Shown here in pieces: positions 36,475-47,500 of a stretch of 64,000 nt of DNA. The notes under the pieces were generated by a model, which was not told the DNA's origin, searched no databases, and was given only the letters and a program-made list of their open reading frames with translations. The DNA is from Candidatus Caldilinea saccharophila. GTDB taxonomy: Bacteria; Chloroflexota; Anaerolineae; Caldilineales; Caldilineaceae. The stretch spans positions 62,001 to 126,000 of the forward strand of contig JADJVW010000012.1 of assembly GCA_016710365.1 (NCBI GenBank), in the 5' to 3' direction. Every line of letters starts with the position of its first letter. Within the stretch, counting starts at the first letter, position 1. The position numbers and the translations under genes were made by a program.

Positions 36475-37380
36475 ATGCGCAAAGTGAGAGCAGTTGAATT
36501 CGTGAGTCTCCTCGTCGGCCTCATGATTTTGGTCTTGGCTTGCGGCAGACAGCCCACCGGGACGAACAGCGCCGGCGATGGCGCCCCGCAGCGCGCCATT
36601 CAGAACAAAGGCTCCGACACGCTGGTCAACTTGGCGCTGGCGTGGGCCGAAACCTATCGCACCGTGGCGCCGGACGTCTCCATCGCGGTCACCGGCGGCG
36701 GTTCCGGCACGGGTATCGCCTCGCTCATCAACGGTACGGTGGATATTGCCAACGCCTCGCGCGCCATGAAGGAAAGCGAGATCGAGGACGCCAGGAAGAA
36801 TGGCATCGAGCCGCAGGAGTACACCGTCGCCATCGACGCGCTCGCCGTCATCGTCAACCAGGCCAACCCCGTCAGCCAACTGACTATCGACCAGCTTGCC
36901 GACATCTTTACCGGGCGGGTCACTAACTGGCAGGCGGTCGGCGGGAACGACGCGCCGATCATTCTTGTTTCGCGCGAGACCAATTCCGGCACGCACGTCT
37001 ACTTTCTGGAAGAAGTGATCCGCCAAGGCGACAGCGAGAACAAAGATGTCTTTGCGCCGCAGACGCTGCTCATGCCTTCCTCGGTGGGCATTACGAGCGA
37101 GGTGCAGCGCAACCCCAATGCGATTGGCTACGACGGGTTGGGCTACACAGATCCCGCGCACGAGAAGCTGATCGCCGTTGCCAAAGACGCAGGCTCGCCC
37201 TTCGTCACGCCCTCGGTCGCGACCGGCGCCGACGGCACGTATCCTATTTCCCGTGCGCTCTACATGTACACGGTTGTCAACCCCAACACCACCATCGCGA
37301 AGTATCTGGACTGGGTGCGTGGCCCGGAGGGACAGCAGATCGTCGCCGAGCTTGGCTTTGTGCCGCTGCCGCTACAGTAA
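36475..37380 (+). CDS. pstS: Phosphate-binding lipoprotein PstS
   Basis: The 301-aa protein has a lipoprotein signal (LMILVLACGR). Phosphate-loop motifs are QNKGSDTLVNLALAWAE, GGGSGTGIASLINGTVDIAN and SRETNSGTHVYFLEEV, with the Ser/Thr/Arg/Asp contacts expected of PstS. It binds phosphate outside the membrane for the PstCAB transporter that follows. The upstream 180 bases contain a gene-free stretch with no Pho box that I can defend. Confidence 0.92.
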   Translation: MRKVRAVEFVSLLVGLMILVLACGRQPTGTNSAGDGAPQRAIQNKGSDTLVNLALAWAETYRTVAPDVSIAVTGGGSGTGIASLINGTVDIANASRAMKESEIEDARKNGIEPQEYTVAIDALAVIVNQANPVSQLTIDQLADIFTGRVTNWQAVGGNDAPIILVSRETNSGTHVYFLEEVIRQGDSENKDVFAPQTLLMPSSVGITSEVQRNPNAIGYDGLGYTDPAHEKLIAVAKDAGSPFVTPSVATGADGTYPISRALYMYTVVNPNTTIAKYLDWVRGPEGQQIVAELGFVPLPLQ

Positions 37381-37403
37381 TCGGCGGCAACTCACCCTGA
37401 AAT

Positions 37404-37450
37404 GCTTTGACGCAGGGGCGCAGAGAGGCGGAGGCTCGCAGAGAAGATCG
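37404..37450. repeat. CGCAGAG-type repeat between pstS and pstC
   Basis: TTTGACGCAGGGGCGCAGAG, GGCGGAGGCTCGCAGAG and related words interrupt the pst operon by about 130 bases. No terminator is seen. Confidence 0.6.
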
Positions 37451-37516
37451 TTTTTTTACCACATTGGCACCCCGCAGGGGGCATGAATTATCAGCCTGTA
37501 AACGACAGGAGCACGC

Positions 37517-38464
37517 ATGGCGGTTGCCCAGAAATCTTCGGAGCTAAACGCCCCCACCGATACGACAAGCCAGACCAACTGGGGCGAATGGCTCATCGAA
37601 GGCGTCATCAAAGTGGCTGGAATCTCGTCGATTGTGATCATCGGCCTGATTTTCCTGTTTCTACTGCGCGAAGGGCTGCCTGCGTTCCTCGACATTCCCT
37701 TGCGCCAGTTGTTTGGAACGCGCTGGTATCCCATCGAGGATGTCTTCGGCATGGCGCCGCTGCTGGTCGGCTCGTTGATTGTAACCGTCGGCGCAGTGGT
37801 GATCGCGCTGCCGCTTGGCCTGACGACTGCGATCTACATGGGCGAGATCGCGCCGCCGTGGCAGCGTGAAATCCTCAAGCCCATCATCGAAGTGCTGGCG
37901 GGCATTCCCTCGATCGTGCTGGGCTTTCTGGGGTGGATCGCGCTGGCGCCGCTGATCCAGCGTCTGGGCGCACCGACCGGGTTGACCGCCTTCACCGGCT
38001 CGCTCATCCTCGCCTATATGTCGCTGCCCACCATCATCAGCATTGCCGAAGACGCGCTCTACGCCGTGCCCAAAGAGTATCGAGACGGCGCGCTGGCGAT
38101 CGGCGCTACGCAGTGGCAGTCAATCTGGCGCGTGGTGCTGCCCGCGGCGCGCCCGGGGCTGGTGATTGCCGTCATGCTCGGCATCGGCAGAGCGATCGGC
38201 GAGACGATGGCCGTGATGATGGTGACGGGCAACGCCGCCAATATCCCCTCGTTGGGCAGCGGCATCTTCTTCCAGCCGGTGCGCACGATGACCGCGACGA
38301 TTGCCGCCGAAATGGGCGAAGTGGCGCAAGGGTCGCTGCATTACAGCACGCTCTTCGCCATCGGTATCGTCCTCTTTGTGATCAGCTTTGCGATCAATTT
38401 GCTGGCCGGGCGTCTGGTCGGCATGAATGGGGTGCGCCGCTCGCGCAAGGGAGGCATGTTATGA
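37517..38464 (+). CDS. pstC: Phosphate ABC transporter permease PstC
   Basis: The ATG at 37517 lies six bases after AGGAG. The 315-aa protein has six membrane segments. Characteristic stretches are VLAGIPSIVLGFLGWIALAP, the coupling loop VPKEYRDGALAIGATQWQSI and GIGRAIGETMAVMMVTGNAA. It forms the phosphate channel with PstA. Its stop overlaps the pstA ATG (ATGA). Confidence 0.95.
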   Translation: MAVAQKSSELNAPTDTTSQTNWGEWLIEGVIKVAGISSIVIIGLIFLFLLREGLPAFLDIPLRQLFGTRWYPIEDVFGMAPLLVGSLIVTVGAVVIALPLGLTTAIYMGEIAPPWQREILKPIIEVLAGIPSIVLGFLGWIALAPLIQRLGAPTGLTAFTGSLILAYMSLPTIISIAEDALYAVPKEYRDGALAIGATQWQSIWRVVLPAARPGLVIAVMLGIGRAIGETMAVMMVTGNAANIPSLGSGIFFQPVRTMTATIAAEMGEVAQGSLHYSTLFAIGIVLFVISFAINLLAGRLVGMNGVRRSRKGGML

Positions 38465-39306
38465 GCCGCCAACAGACGCACAAACTGGCGGTCGGCGTGC
38501 TGACAGTGGTGGCCGCCATCGTGGTGATTCCCATTTTGCTGGTGATCGTCTATGTCGTCTGGCAAGGGCTGCCCGCGCTCAGTTGGGTCTTTTTGACCGA
38601 GGCGCCGCGCAATGGCATGAAAGAGGGCGGCATCATGCCCGCGCTGCTGGGGACGATCTTTCTGACCTTGGGCACGGCGATTGTATCGTTTCCGCTCTCG
38701 ATTGCGACGGCCATCTATCTCGCCGAATACGCCGGCGACAATCGCCTGACGCGGTGGATTCGCATGGCGATTGTCAACCTGGCGGGCATCCCGTCGATCG
38801 TCTACGGTCTCTTTGGGTTGGGCGCGTTTGTGCTGTTCATGGGCTTTGGCACCTCTATTCTGGCCGGGTCGCTCACACTGGGCATCATGACCATGCCGGT
38901 GGTGATCAGCACCGCCGAAGAGGCCATCCTGGCGGTGCCGCAGCAATTCCGCACGGTCAGCCTGAGCCTGGGCGCATCGCGCTGGCAGACGATCCGCTAC
39001 CAGGTGTTGCCACACGCCTTGCCCGGCATCATCACCGGCATCATCTTGGGGCTGGGGCGCGCGGCCGGCGAAACTGCGCCGATCCTGTTCACCGTCGCCG
39101 CCTTTTATCTGCCCGAACTGCCCCGATCTATCTTCGATCAGACGATGGCGCTGCCCTATCACCTCTACGTCATCTCGACGCAGGTGCCGGGAATGCCGCT
39201 GCAGATCCAGTACGGCACCGCGTTGGTGCTGATGCTGATCGTGTTGTCGTTTACGTTGATCGCCACCCTGGTGCGCACACAGATGCGCCGCCGCCGCGAA
39301 TGGTGA
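38461..39306 (+). CDS. pstA: Phosphate ABC transporter permease PstA
   Basis: The true start is ATG 38461, overlapping the pstC stop; a longer open frame upstream lies within pstC and is not real. The 281-aa product has six membrane segments with NLAGIPSIVYGLFGLGAFVL, the coupling loop VPQQFRTVSLSLGASRWQTI, and GLGRAAGETAPILFTVAAFY, which mirror PstC. It is the second channel half. Confidence 0.95.
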   Translation: MSRQQTHKLAVGVLTVVAAIVVIPILLVIVYVVWQGLPALSWVFLTEAPRNGMKEGGIMPALLGTIFLTLGTAIVSFPLSIATAIYLAEYAGDNRLTRWIRMAIVNLAGIPSIVYGLFGLGAFVLFMGFGTSILAGSLTLGIMTMPVVISTAEEAILAVPQQFRTVSLSLGASRWQTIRYQVLPHALPGIITGIILGLGRAAGETAPILFTVAAFYLPELPRSIFDQTMALPYHLYVISTQVPGMPLQIQYGTALVLMLIVLSFTLIATLVRTQMRRRREW

Positions 39307-39310
39307 CGCT

Positions 39311-40072
39311 ATGAGTGACGCTTTTCTCTCCGTGCGCGATCTCTATTTCACCTACGACGACGGCATCGAGGCGCTGCGCAACGTCACGCTGGACGTTTAT
39401 CGCAACGAATTGTTCGTGCTGTTTGGCCCGTCGCGCGCCGGCAAGTCGACGCTGCTGCGCCTCTGCAATCGTCTTTCCGACCTGATCGAGCACACCGAAC
39501 GCCAGGGTGCGATCACGCTCGATGGCAAAGACATTTTTGCCGCGGACGTCAATATCAGCGCGCTGCGCCGTCGCGTCAGCATGGTCTTTGCCATCCCAAC
39601 GCCGCTGCCCGGTTCGATCTACGCCAACCTGGTCTATGGGCTGAAGCTGGCCGGCATCCGCGACAAGGGCGAACTGGAGCGGCGCGTCGAACGCTCGCTG
39701 CGCCAGGCGGCGCTGTGGGATGAAGTCAAGGATCGCTTGGACGCCTCAGCCCTTGCACTTTCTGGCGGGCAGCGGCAGCGCCTGTGTCTGGCGCGCAGCC
39801 TGGCGCTGGAGCCGGAGATCATCCTGCTGGACAACCCAACTTCGGGGCTCGACCCCATTTCCACCGCCACCGTGGAGGAGTCGCTCTACGAGCTAAAGCA
39901 GCGCTACACGATCATCATGGTGCCGCACAGCGTGCAGCAGGCCGCGCGCGTCGCCGACCGCGCCGCGTTCCTGCTCAACGGCGAGTTGATCGAAGTCGGC
40001 CGCGCGGAACGGATGTTTGTGCATCCCCAGGATCAGCGCACTGAGGATTATATCACCGGGCGCTTTGGATGA
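39311..40072 (+). CDS. pstB: PstB-type ATPase 1 with degenerate Walker B and Q-loop
   Basis: The 253-aa protein is clearly PstB-like (LRRRVSMVF, GSIYANLVYGLKLAG, EDYITGRFG). Walker A (GPSRAGKST, 39-47) and the signature LSGGQ (150-154) are intact. The Q-loop Gln is Ala (A94 in VFAIPTPLP), and the catalytic Glu after Walker B is Asn (LLDNPTSGLD, D174-N175). H206 is kept. It should bind ATP but hydrolyse poorly at its own Walker site, while offering a good signature to its partner. The next gene has the opposite defect, so a PstB1-PstB2 heterodimer is inferred. Confidence 0.9.
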   Translation: MSDAFLSVRDLYFTYDDGIEALRNVTLDVYRNELFVLFGPSRAGKSTLLRLCNRLSDLIEHTERQGAITLDGKDIFAADVNISALRRRVSMVFAIPTPLPGSIYANLVYGLKLAGIRDKGELERRVERSLRQAALWDEVKDRLDASALALSGGQRQRLCLARSLALEPEIILLDNPTSGLDPISTATVEESLYELKQRYTIIMVPHSVQQAARVADRAAFLLNGELIEVGRAERMFVHPQDQRTEDYITGRFG

Positions 40073-40084
40073 TGGCGCCGCTAT

Positions 40085-40125
40085 GGGGGGGGGGGCGCCG
40101 CGGGCGGGGGGCAGAGGGGGGGAGG
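40085..40125 (+). other. G-run cluster between the two pstB genes (possible G-quadruplex)
   Basis: G11 (40085-40095), G3 (40102-40104), G6 (40106-40111) and G7 (40116-40122) occur in the coding sense of the operon, 17 bases before the pstB2 start. Four G-runs with short loops could fold as a DNA or RNA quadruplex and mask initiation. A run this long may also be misassembled. Confidence 0.55.
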
Positions 40126-40141
40126 CGCAATCATGTAACCT

Positions 40142-40899
40142 ATGAACAACAAGATCGAAGTACGCGAGTTCAATTTTTACTACGGCGCCTTTCAAGCGCT
40201 GAAGAATCTGCATCTCGATATTCGGGAAAACGCCATCACCGCGCTGATGGGCCGTCGGGCTGCGGCAAGTCCACCTTTCTGCGCTGTCTGAACCGCATGA
40301 ACGACACGATCCGCGGCACGCACGCCGCAGGCCAGGTGTTCTTCGACGGCAAGGATATCTACGCACCTGCTGTGGATGTGGTGGAGTTGCGCCAACACAT
40401 CGGCATGGTCTTCCAGCGTCCCAACCCTTTTCCGCAGAGCATCTATGACAACGTGGCATTTGGCCCGCGCGTGGTTGGCATGGCCGCGCGCCGCAGTGAA
40501 CTTGATCGCCTCGTTCAGGAGAGCCTGGAAGGCGCCGCGCTCTGGGACGAGGTCAAGCATCGCCTGCGCGATTCGGCGCTCGATCTCAATCCGGGCCAGC
40601 AACAGCGGCTGTGCATCGCCCGCACCATCGCGGTCAAACCCAAGGTGATCCTGATGGACGAGCCTTGCTCCGCGCTCGATCCGGTGGCTACGCTCAGCGT
40701 CGAAGACTTGATGCGCCGTCTGGCCCAGGACTACACCATCGTGATCGTCACCCACAACATGCAGCAGGCCGCGCGCGCATCGCATTACACCGGCTTTTTC
40801 TGGTTAGGCGAGCTGGTGGAGTTCAACGCCACGGAAACCTTATTCAGCGCGCCCAAGGCGCCTTTGACTGAGGCCTACATTACCGGACGCCGGGGATAG
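40142..40899 (+). CDS. pstB: PstB-type ATPase 2 with variant signature motif; frameshift in Walker A
   Basis: The start is ATG 40142 (MNNKIEVREFNFYYGAFQAL). One base is missing in the GGGCC tract near 40247, in the middle of Walker A; restoring it gives MGPSGCGKSTFLRCLNRMND. Q92 (VFQRPNPFPQSIYDN), the catalytic Glu E174 (LMDEPCSALD) and H205 are all present. The signature, normally LSGGQ, is LNPGQ (149-153). It is therefore the catalytic partner of PstB1, which supplies an intact signature. The ~250-aa product ends EAYITGRRG. phoU follows 11 bases later. Confidence 0.88.
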
Positions 40900-40910
40900 G
40901 AGAGATTGCT

Positions 40911-41573
40911 ATGATCGTACGCGCCCACTTTGAACGCAAGCTGAACGAACTGCGTGACGAAATCTTGTATATGGGTGGTCTCGTCGAAGCGGAGTTGATG
41001 CTGGCGCTCGACGCGTTCCGCACGCTCGACGCGGAAAAGGCAAAACAGGTCAGCGCGGCTGACCGCGTCGTCAACAAGACCCGCTTCGACATCGAGGAGA
41101 AGTGCTTCTCGCTGATCGTCACGCAACAGCCGGCCGCGCGCGACCTGCGCACGATCACCACGGCCATGAACATCATCATCGACCTGGAGCGCATGGGCGA
41201 CCAGGCCAAGGGCATCGCCAAGGTCGTGCCGCGGCTGCTCAGGATGCCCACGCAGGAGCAGCCGCCCGAACTCTGGCAGATGGGAGAGATGGTCGGCAAG
41301 ATGCTCAGCCAGGTCATGCTGGCCTTTGCCAATAGCAACATCGACCTGGCGCGCATCATCGCCAAACAGGACGACGAGGTCGACGCCCTGTACGCACGCG
41401 TCTTTACTCGTTTAATGGGTGATATGGCGGCGGCGGGCAGCCCCGATCAGGTGGAGGCTGCCTACGAAGTGCTGCGCGTGGCGCGCGAACTCGAACGCTT
41501 TGGCGACCTCGTCACCAACGTCGGCGAACGCATCATCTATCTCGTGACTGGCTCGTTGGATGAGATGAATTAG
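40911..41573 (+). CDS. phoU: Phosphate signalling regulator PhoU
   Basis: The 220-aa all-helical protein has the two PhoU repeats with their metal-binding E/DxxxD motifs (TAMNIIIDLERMGDQAKGIA and VARELERFGDLVTNVGERII). PhoU restrains Pst transport and the Pho two-component system when phosphate is plentiful. GGAGAG precedes the ATG at 40911. Its last codons overlap by 4 bases the 3' end of the convergent giant gene. No phoR/phoB pair is in this window. Confidence 0.95.
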   Translation: MIVRAHFERKLNELRDEILYMGGLVEAELMLALDAFRTLDAEKAKQVSAADRVVNKTRFDIEEKCFSLIVTQQPAARDLRTITTAMNIIIDLERMGDQAKGIAKVVPRLLRMPTQEQPPELWQMGEMVGKMLSQVMLAFANSNIDLARIIAKQDDEVDALYARVFTRLMGDMAAAGSPDQVEAAYEVLRVARELERFGDLVTNVGERIIYLVTGSLDEMN

Positions 41574-44500
41574 GCGCGTGGTAACACCGATTGCGTGGCA
41601 AACGGCGGGGCGCCTTCTTGCCCGCCAGGAGAATCCGGTCTTACCCACTGGGCTTTGGCCGGTTTCTCCTGGCAGACGCTGAATTCAGACGGGCGCCCGG
41701 CGTCTACCGGCGCACTGTTGGTATATACAGGTTGAATCCAGCCGGAGGGATCGGCTCGCTTTGCTTTACCTCTATCCCACGCTCCCAAGCTCGGCTTCAA
41801 TTCATTTGCCCCATAAACCGTTAATCTGACCGTATCCAGTCCGGCTGTTGCATAGGTGTGCACCGGATTCTGCTCGCTGCTACTCTTCCCGTCGCCAAAA
41901 TCCCATAGCCAGGAAGTCACATTGGCAGGTGGGTTAAAGGTGAAGTCAATCGTCATGCCGCCTGGCGTCGTCGGCGCCGCGGAGAATTGCGGCAGCGCCG
42001 GCGCCACGCGCACCTGCTGGCTCTTTGTGCTCGACCCGGCTGCTCCCTCCACCTTCAGCGTAATCGTATAGATTCCCACATCCGTGAAGAGATGGGTGGG
42101 ATGCTGCGCGCTGCTGCTCCGACCGTCGCCAAAGCTCCAGACCCACGTCGCAATCGTGCCGCTCGACTGATCGGTGAACTGCACCGACAGCGGCGCGGCG
42201 CCACTGTCTGGCGTCAAGGTAAAGCGTGCGGTCGGTGTAACCGCACCAACATCTGGACTGACCTGGATTAGCTCACTCTTTGTGACGCTGTTGCTGCCGC
42301 CCGGCCCGCTGACGGTAAGACGCACGGTATAGACGCCTGAAGTCTCATACAAGTGCGCCGGGTGCTGCACGGTGCTTGTCGCACCATCCCCAAAGTCCCA
42401 CGTCCAGGCAGTCATGCTGCCGGTCGATTCGTCAGTGAAGAGCACTGAAAGTGGTGGCGCACCGGCAGTGGGCGATGCGCTGAACGCGGCAACCGGCGCT
42501 GCAGCCACTTCGATGTAGCTCGTCTTGGTCTCTGTATCGCTCCCGTGCGGCCCGATCATCGTGAGCGCCACGGTGTAGCTACCCACGGCTGCATACTGGT
42601 GCGACGGATTGCGCGCGGTGCTGGTGGCGCCGTCGCCAAAGCTCCATACCCAAGAAGTAACGTCTCCGCTTGAAGCATCGGTGAACTGGACGGCCAGCGG
42701 CGCGCGACCTGTGCGAGGGATGGCAGTGAAGTTGGCGTCCGGGGCAATCGGCGGCGGATAAACTTTGATATAGCTGATCTTGGCTTTACATCACTGCCGC
42801 CCGGCCCGCTAATCGTCAGCGTCACCGTATAGAGACCAGCCGCGTTGTAGGTGTGGGCAGGGCTTTGCGCGGTGCTGGTGGTGCCGTCACCAAAATTCCA
42901 CTGCCAGCCGGTGATCGAACCGGTGGACTGATCCGTGAACTGCACGGCCAGCGGCGCCGCGCCCGCGGTCGGCGTCGCGCTGAACGCGGCCACCGGCGCC
43001 GCGACCGGCTCGCTCACCTGAATATAGCCAACCTTGGTCTCGACGTCGCTGCCGCCGGGGCCGGATGCCGTCAGGGTGACGGCGTAGACGCCGGGCGTGG
43101 TGTAGCGGTGGGTTGAGTTGGCCGCGCTGCTCGTCTGGCCGTCGCCAAAGCTCCACTGCCAGCTCGTGATCGTGCCAGTCGACTGGTTGGTGAAGACGAC
43201 ATCAAGAGGGGTGACGCCGCTGACCGGCGTTGCGCTGAACGCGGCGACCGGTGGGGTCGGTGTGTTGGTGACCGTGATGTAGCTCGACCGGCGCTTGGTG
43301 GCGATGCCGCCCGGCCCGCTGGCGGTGAGCGTCACAGTATAGACCCCGCTGGCCGTGTAGCTGTGCGCCGGATTGGCCGCGCCGCTCGTCTGGCCGTCGC
43401 CAAAGTTCCAGGCGTAGCTCGTCACGCTGTTGGTGACGACGCTCGTAAACTGCACGCTGAGCGGCGCGCCGCCGAGCGTGGGCGTGGCGCTGAAGTCCAC
43501 CGCCGGCGGTGGGTTGAGCGGCGTGATTGAGACCTGCGTCGTCGCCGTGTTGTTGCTGGTGCTGGTCTCGCCCGTCCGCCCGTAGGGATTGACCACCACC
43601 TTGACCGGCACCACCCCATTGAAGCCGGTCGTGTCCCACAGTATAGCCACCGGCGCGCTGCCGTTGGCCGGGATGTTCGCCACGAACGCGCTGCCGATAT
43701 ACCAGTCGCCCCAGCCCTCGGCCGTGGCGAAGAAGGCCGCCGTGACCGGCCCGCTGGCCTGGCTGCTCGGATTGCTCAGCGTCGCCTGCACCGGCGCCTG
43801 GTCGCCTTCGAGGTAGGTTGTGGCGCTGCTTCCGCTCGCCGCCACGCTACCCACGCCCAGCCCACCCGCTGCCAGGTCGACCACCGGCTGCATGGTGACG
43901 GCCGCGTCGTAGAGCACAACCGGCACGTCCGGCGCCACGTAGATGCGGATCGGCACGTCGACCGGCCCGCTCTTGCCGGTGAGATAGCTGGATAGAGCGG
44001 TGGACAGGTTCCCCGTCGTCAGGCGCACGGGCAGCGTCGTGCTCACGCTGTTCGTCCAGTCGAGCGAGCCGTCGGCGCCCACATCCACCGCGACGCTGAT
44101 CGCCTGCTGCCCGCTGCCGCCCAGCGCCAGGTCAAGCGTGCCCTGCGTGACCGCGCCGGCATTCAGGCGCAGCGTGCGCTGCTTGCTGCCGGCCGTCGTC
44201 ACCTGCAGGTTGGTGAGCAGCACCTGGCCGGGCTGCGACATCGTCACCTTGACCGGCACATCCAGGCTGCCGGCGACCGGCGCGCCCTGCGCCACCCAGT
44301 ATGCGTTGAACGCGGCGGCGAGATCGGGGCTGCTGTTCGTGCTGTTGTTGGCGACCGTGCCCGACCACTCAGTGCTGCCGTTATTGCCGATGTCAAGGGC
44401 AAAGCTTGCGTTGGCGGGTAATCCGCTGACGAGCGCCTGGAGCGTGGCTGTGCTCATCATGCCGGCGGGGACGCGCAGAATCGTGGTCAACTCACCGGCA

Positions 44501-47500
44501 GCGGTGAAGTCGAGCTTGCGGCCGAATTGCGCTACATATAGGTCCAATTGCGACGTCGGTTTTGGCAAATTCAGACGATTCACCGACTGTGAAGTCTGTT
44601 CAACGATGTGGCAACTGAGTTTTTGGTTGCTGATGGGCGGGTTCGTGGAACCGGTGAACGATTCGCAGAATTCAAGGCGTAGGCGACCCACGCCGCCGGC
44701 ACCTCCTGCCATTCCCGAACTTCCCCCGCTCCCGCCGCCACCAGAAGTCGATTTGAACCAAGAGTTGCTGTACTCGTCTGGATTTTGATTGAGCCGCCCG
44801 CGCCTCCACCACCGCCAAAAACTTCTCGATTATTGTAAGTTCCTCCTTGCCCATCTGTACCTTGCGCAGTGATCACCCCGTTAATAGTAATAGTCTTTGC
44901 TCCAATGCACACTATTCCGCCACCATTTCCACCATATCCGCCATATTCCATACCAGTATTGCCAGGTGCGCCGCTTCCTCCAGCTCCTCCAAATAGCATG
45001 GCACTTGACATTGTAGGTTCTCCAACTGCAACCCCACCTTGCGAAGTTCCTCTTTGGCCAGATAAACCTGCGCTTGCGTGGCCTCCGCCTGCACCACCGT
45101 TATTACTGCACTCCCAGCCACCGCCACCCCCGTTCACGTTTGCACTCGTGGATCGGGCATTGCGTCCACTGGCAATGCCCTCACCCTGATGCCCAGCAAA
45201 CCCGCATGGACCTGCTGGCGGAGAGATCATAGATCCGCCAAGAAATCCGGAGCCATCAGCCCGAATACTGCCGGCCACAGTCATTGTCTCACTGCACATC
45301 ACTGCAATAATACCGCCCGTACTTCCATTCCACGCATACAACGGCGTAACCGTCCCTGTCACGTTGCACGTTGAATACTGCGGCACGCGCAGAACCTGGG
45401 CGTGGTTGTTGCCGCTGCTTGCGTAGGTGCATTGCAGCGGCTTCTCCAGCTGAATCGTCGCCGTGCCACCTGCATAGTCTGAGACCGCCTTGTTCATCTC
45501 CCAGCAGCCGGCGCCTGTCCCCTGCGTCTGGTGAATCAGCACGGCGTCGCCGGGGTTGATGCGTCCACCGCCGTAGGCGTCGGTCACGCTGATGCTGGTT
45601 GCGCCCGCCGCCCCGCTGTTGACGATGGCGATGCCGGCGCCGTTGTTGTTGTCGAGGTTGCCGCTGCCCGGCATCACGCCGTCGCGACCGTCACCAAACA
45701 TGTCGTACGAAGCCGTCCCTGCGCTGAAGTCGGTGGCGTATTTGCCCACGCCGTAGAGCGTCGAATAATCCTGCGGGTAGACCTTGACCGGATGCAGACT
45801 CTGCGCATCCGGCCCCAGCGTGTGCGTGAAATCAACCCACTCACCCTGGTTCTTTGGCCCGGTCACCGTCACCGGCACATCGAGCGGCCGCTGCAAGCCG
45901 CCAGCCGTGTCGCCTGCCGCCGCCGTCACCGTGCCCTGCACGCGCACGGTCAGCGCCGGCTGCGTGGGGTCACTTGTCTTGAGCGTGGCGGTGCGGTCGT
46001 AGGCGCCTGCCGGCAGGTCGGCCGTGCGCAGGATCAGTTCGTAGTCGCTCATGTCGGCGGCGCCTACGACATCGGCGCGGGCGGCGAGGCTCAGGCCGGG
46101 CGTGGGCGTCAGGTAGGTGTAGAGGCGGCCATAGCCCACGTTGGCCAGCGCTGGCCTGTGCTTGAGCAGCGCGCCCTGCGCAACGGTGCCAAAGTTCCAC
46201 GTCAGCGTGGCGGCGTCGACCGCCACGCTGGGCAGCGGGTCGGCCTGGAAGCTGGAGAGCGGCCGGCCCGCGGTGTCGAGGATGTTGCCCTGATAGTCGG
46301 TGAGGAAGGCCATGACGATGGTCTCCTGGCTGGCGTCAAAGGCCGGGCTGAAGCTGCCCGTGTTGAAACTCACCGGCGTGTAGGTCGGGCCGGGCGCCAG
46401 CGTCACCTGCGTGGGCACTTCGCTCACCACCGTGCCGCTGATGTTGATGAACTCCAGGAAGAGGCGGGTGTCTTGCAGCGTGGCGTCCGACGGGTTGTTG
46501 ACCAGCAATTGCACGCTGTTGGCGCCCGGCGCCGCGGCCTGCTGCGTGACGATCTCCACGCCCACCTCCTGGAGCATCTGCCCGGCAAAGGGCTGCAGGT
46601 TGTCGGTCGGCGCAGTCAGGCTCATGGCCTGGGAAGGCACGACAAAGCGGTGGTTGCCCTGCGGGTCGTTGTAGGAGACGATGACCAGCGGCAGCGTGTG
46701 CGGCGTGCGGTTGATCGTGTACTGGAAGGTGTCGCGCGGCGTGGTGGCGGCGACGGTGAAGCTTTCGCCGTGCTGCACGCTGCCGGTGTAGAGCGCCAGC
46801 GTCAGCCCCAGTGCGCCGAGCGGCTGGAAAGTGGGCGACGCGTAGCCGGCGCCAAAGTTCAAGCTGCCCGATGCACCCTTGCCGTCATTCCAGGCCAGCG
46901 TCCAGCTTCCCTCGCCCACGGCGCAGCCGCCGGCGCCGCAGTTCACGGTGAAGGTGTAGGTGCGGTCGGCGCTGCCCGTATAGTAGCCGCCCGGCGCGGG
47001 CACGGCATGGTTGGCCTGCGTCCACGGCGCGGGCAGCGGGCTTGGCAGGCTGATGCGCGAGCCGACGATCACCTGCTTGAGCGCCTTGACGCGACCCGAT
47101 CCGCCCACAGTGTTGTTGTCGATCGTGATCGAGTCGTCAGGCGCCACCATCACCGCCTCAACGCCGTACGCGTCGTAGAGACCGGTATTGAGCAGCGAAA
47201 GTGTGATCGTTACCTTGCTGCCCGCAACGATGCTGTGCACGCCCGCCAGCACTTCGGGCCGCGGGAAGGAGGAAGCGTCGTGGGCGTCGGTGCCCAGCCG
47301 CGCCTCGGAGCGGTCGGAGAAGCCGTCGAGGTCGCTGTTCTGGTTGAAGCGGAAGAGCGCCGTCGCGCCGGGCGCGGCGGGCGTATTCTGGAAACCCTCG
47401 GAGCCTTCGCCCAGCCCGTCGGTGTAGACATTCCACCAGTCGGCGGTGGAGAGCGTGTGCTTGCACCACATGGCCTTGCTGGGCTGGTCGGTGGGCGCCG

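Noticed and set aside
37933..38460. Upstream extension of pstA inside pstC
   Set aside because: The extension reads pstC DNA out of frame and gives an Arg/His-rich sequence. The ATG at 38461 overlaps the pstC stop as expected.
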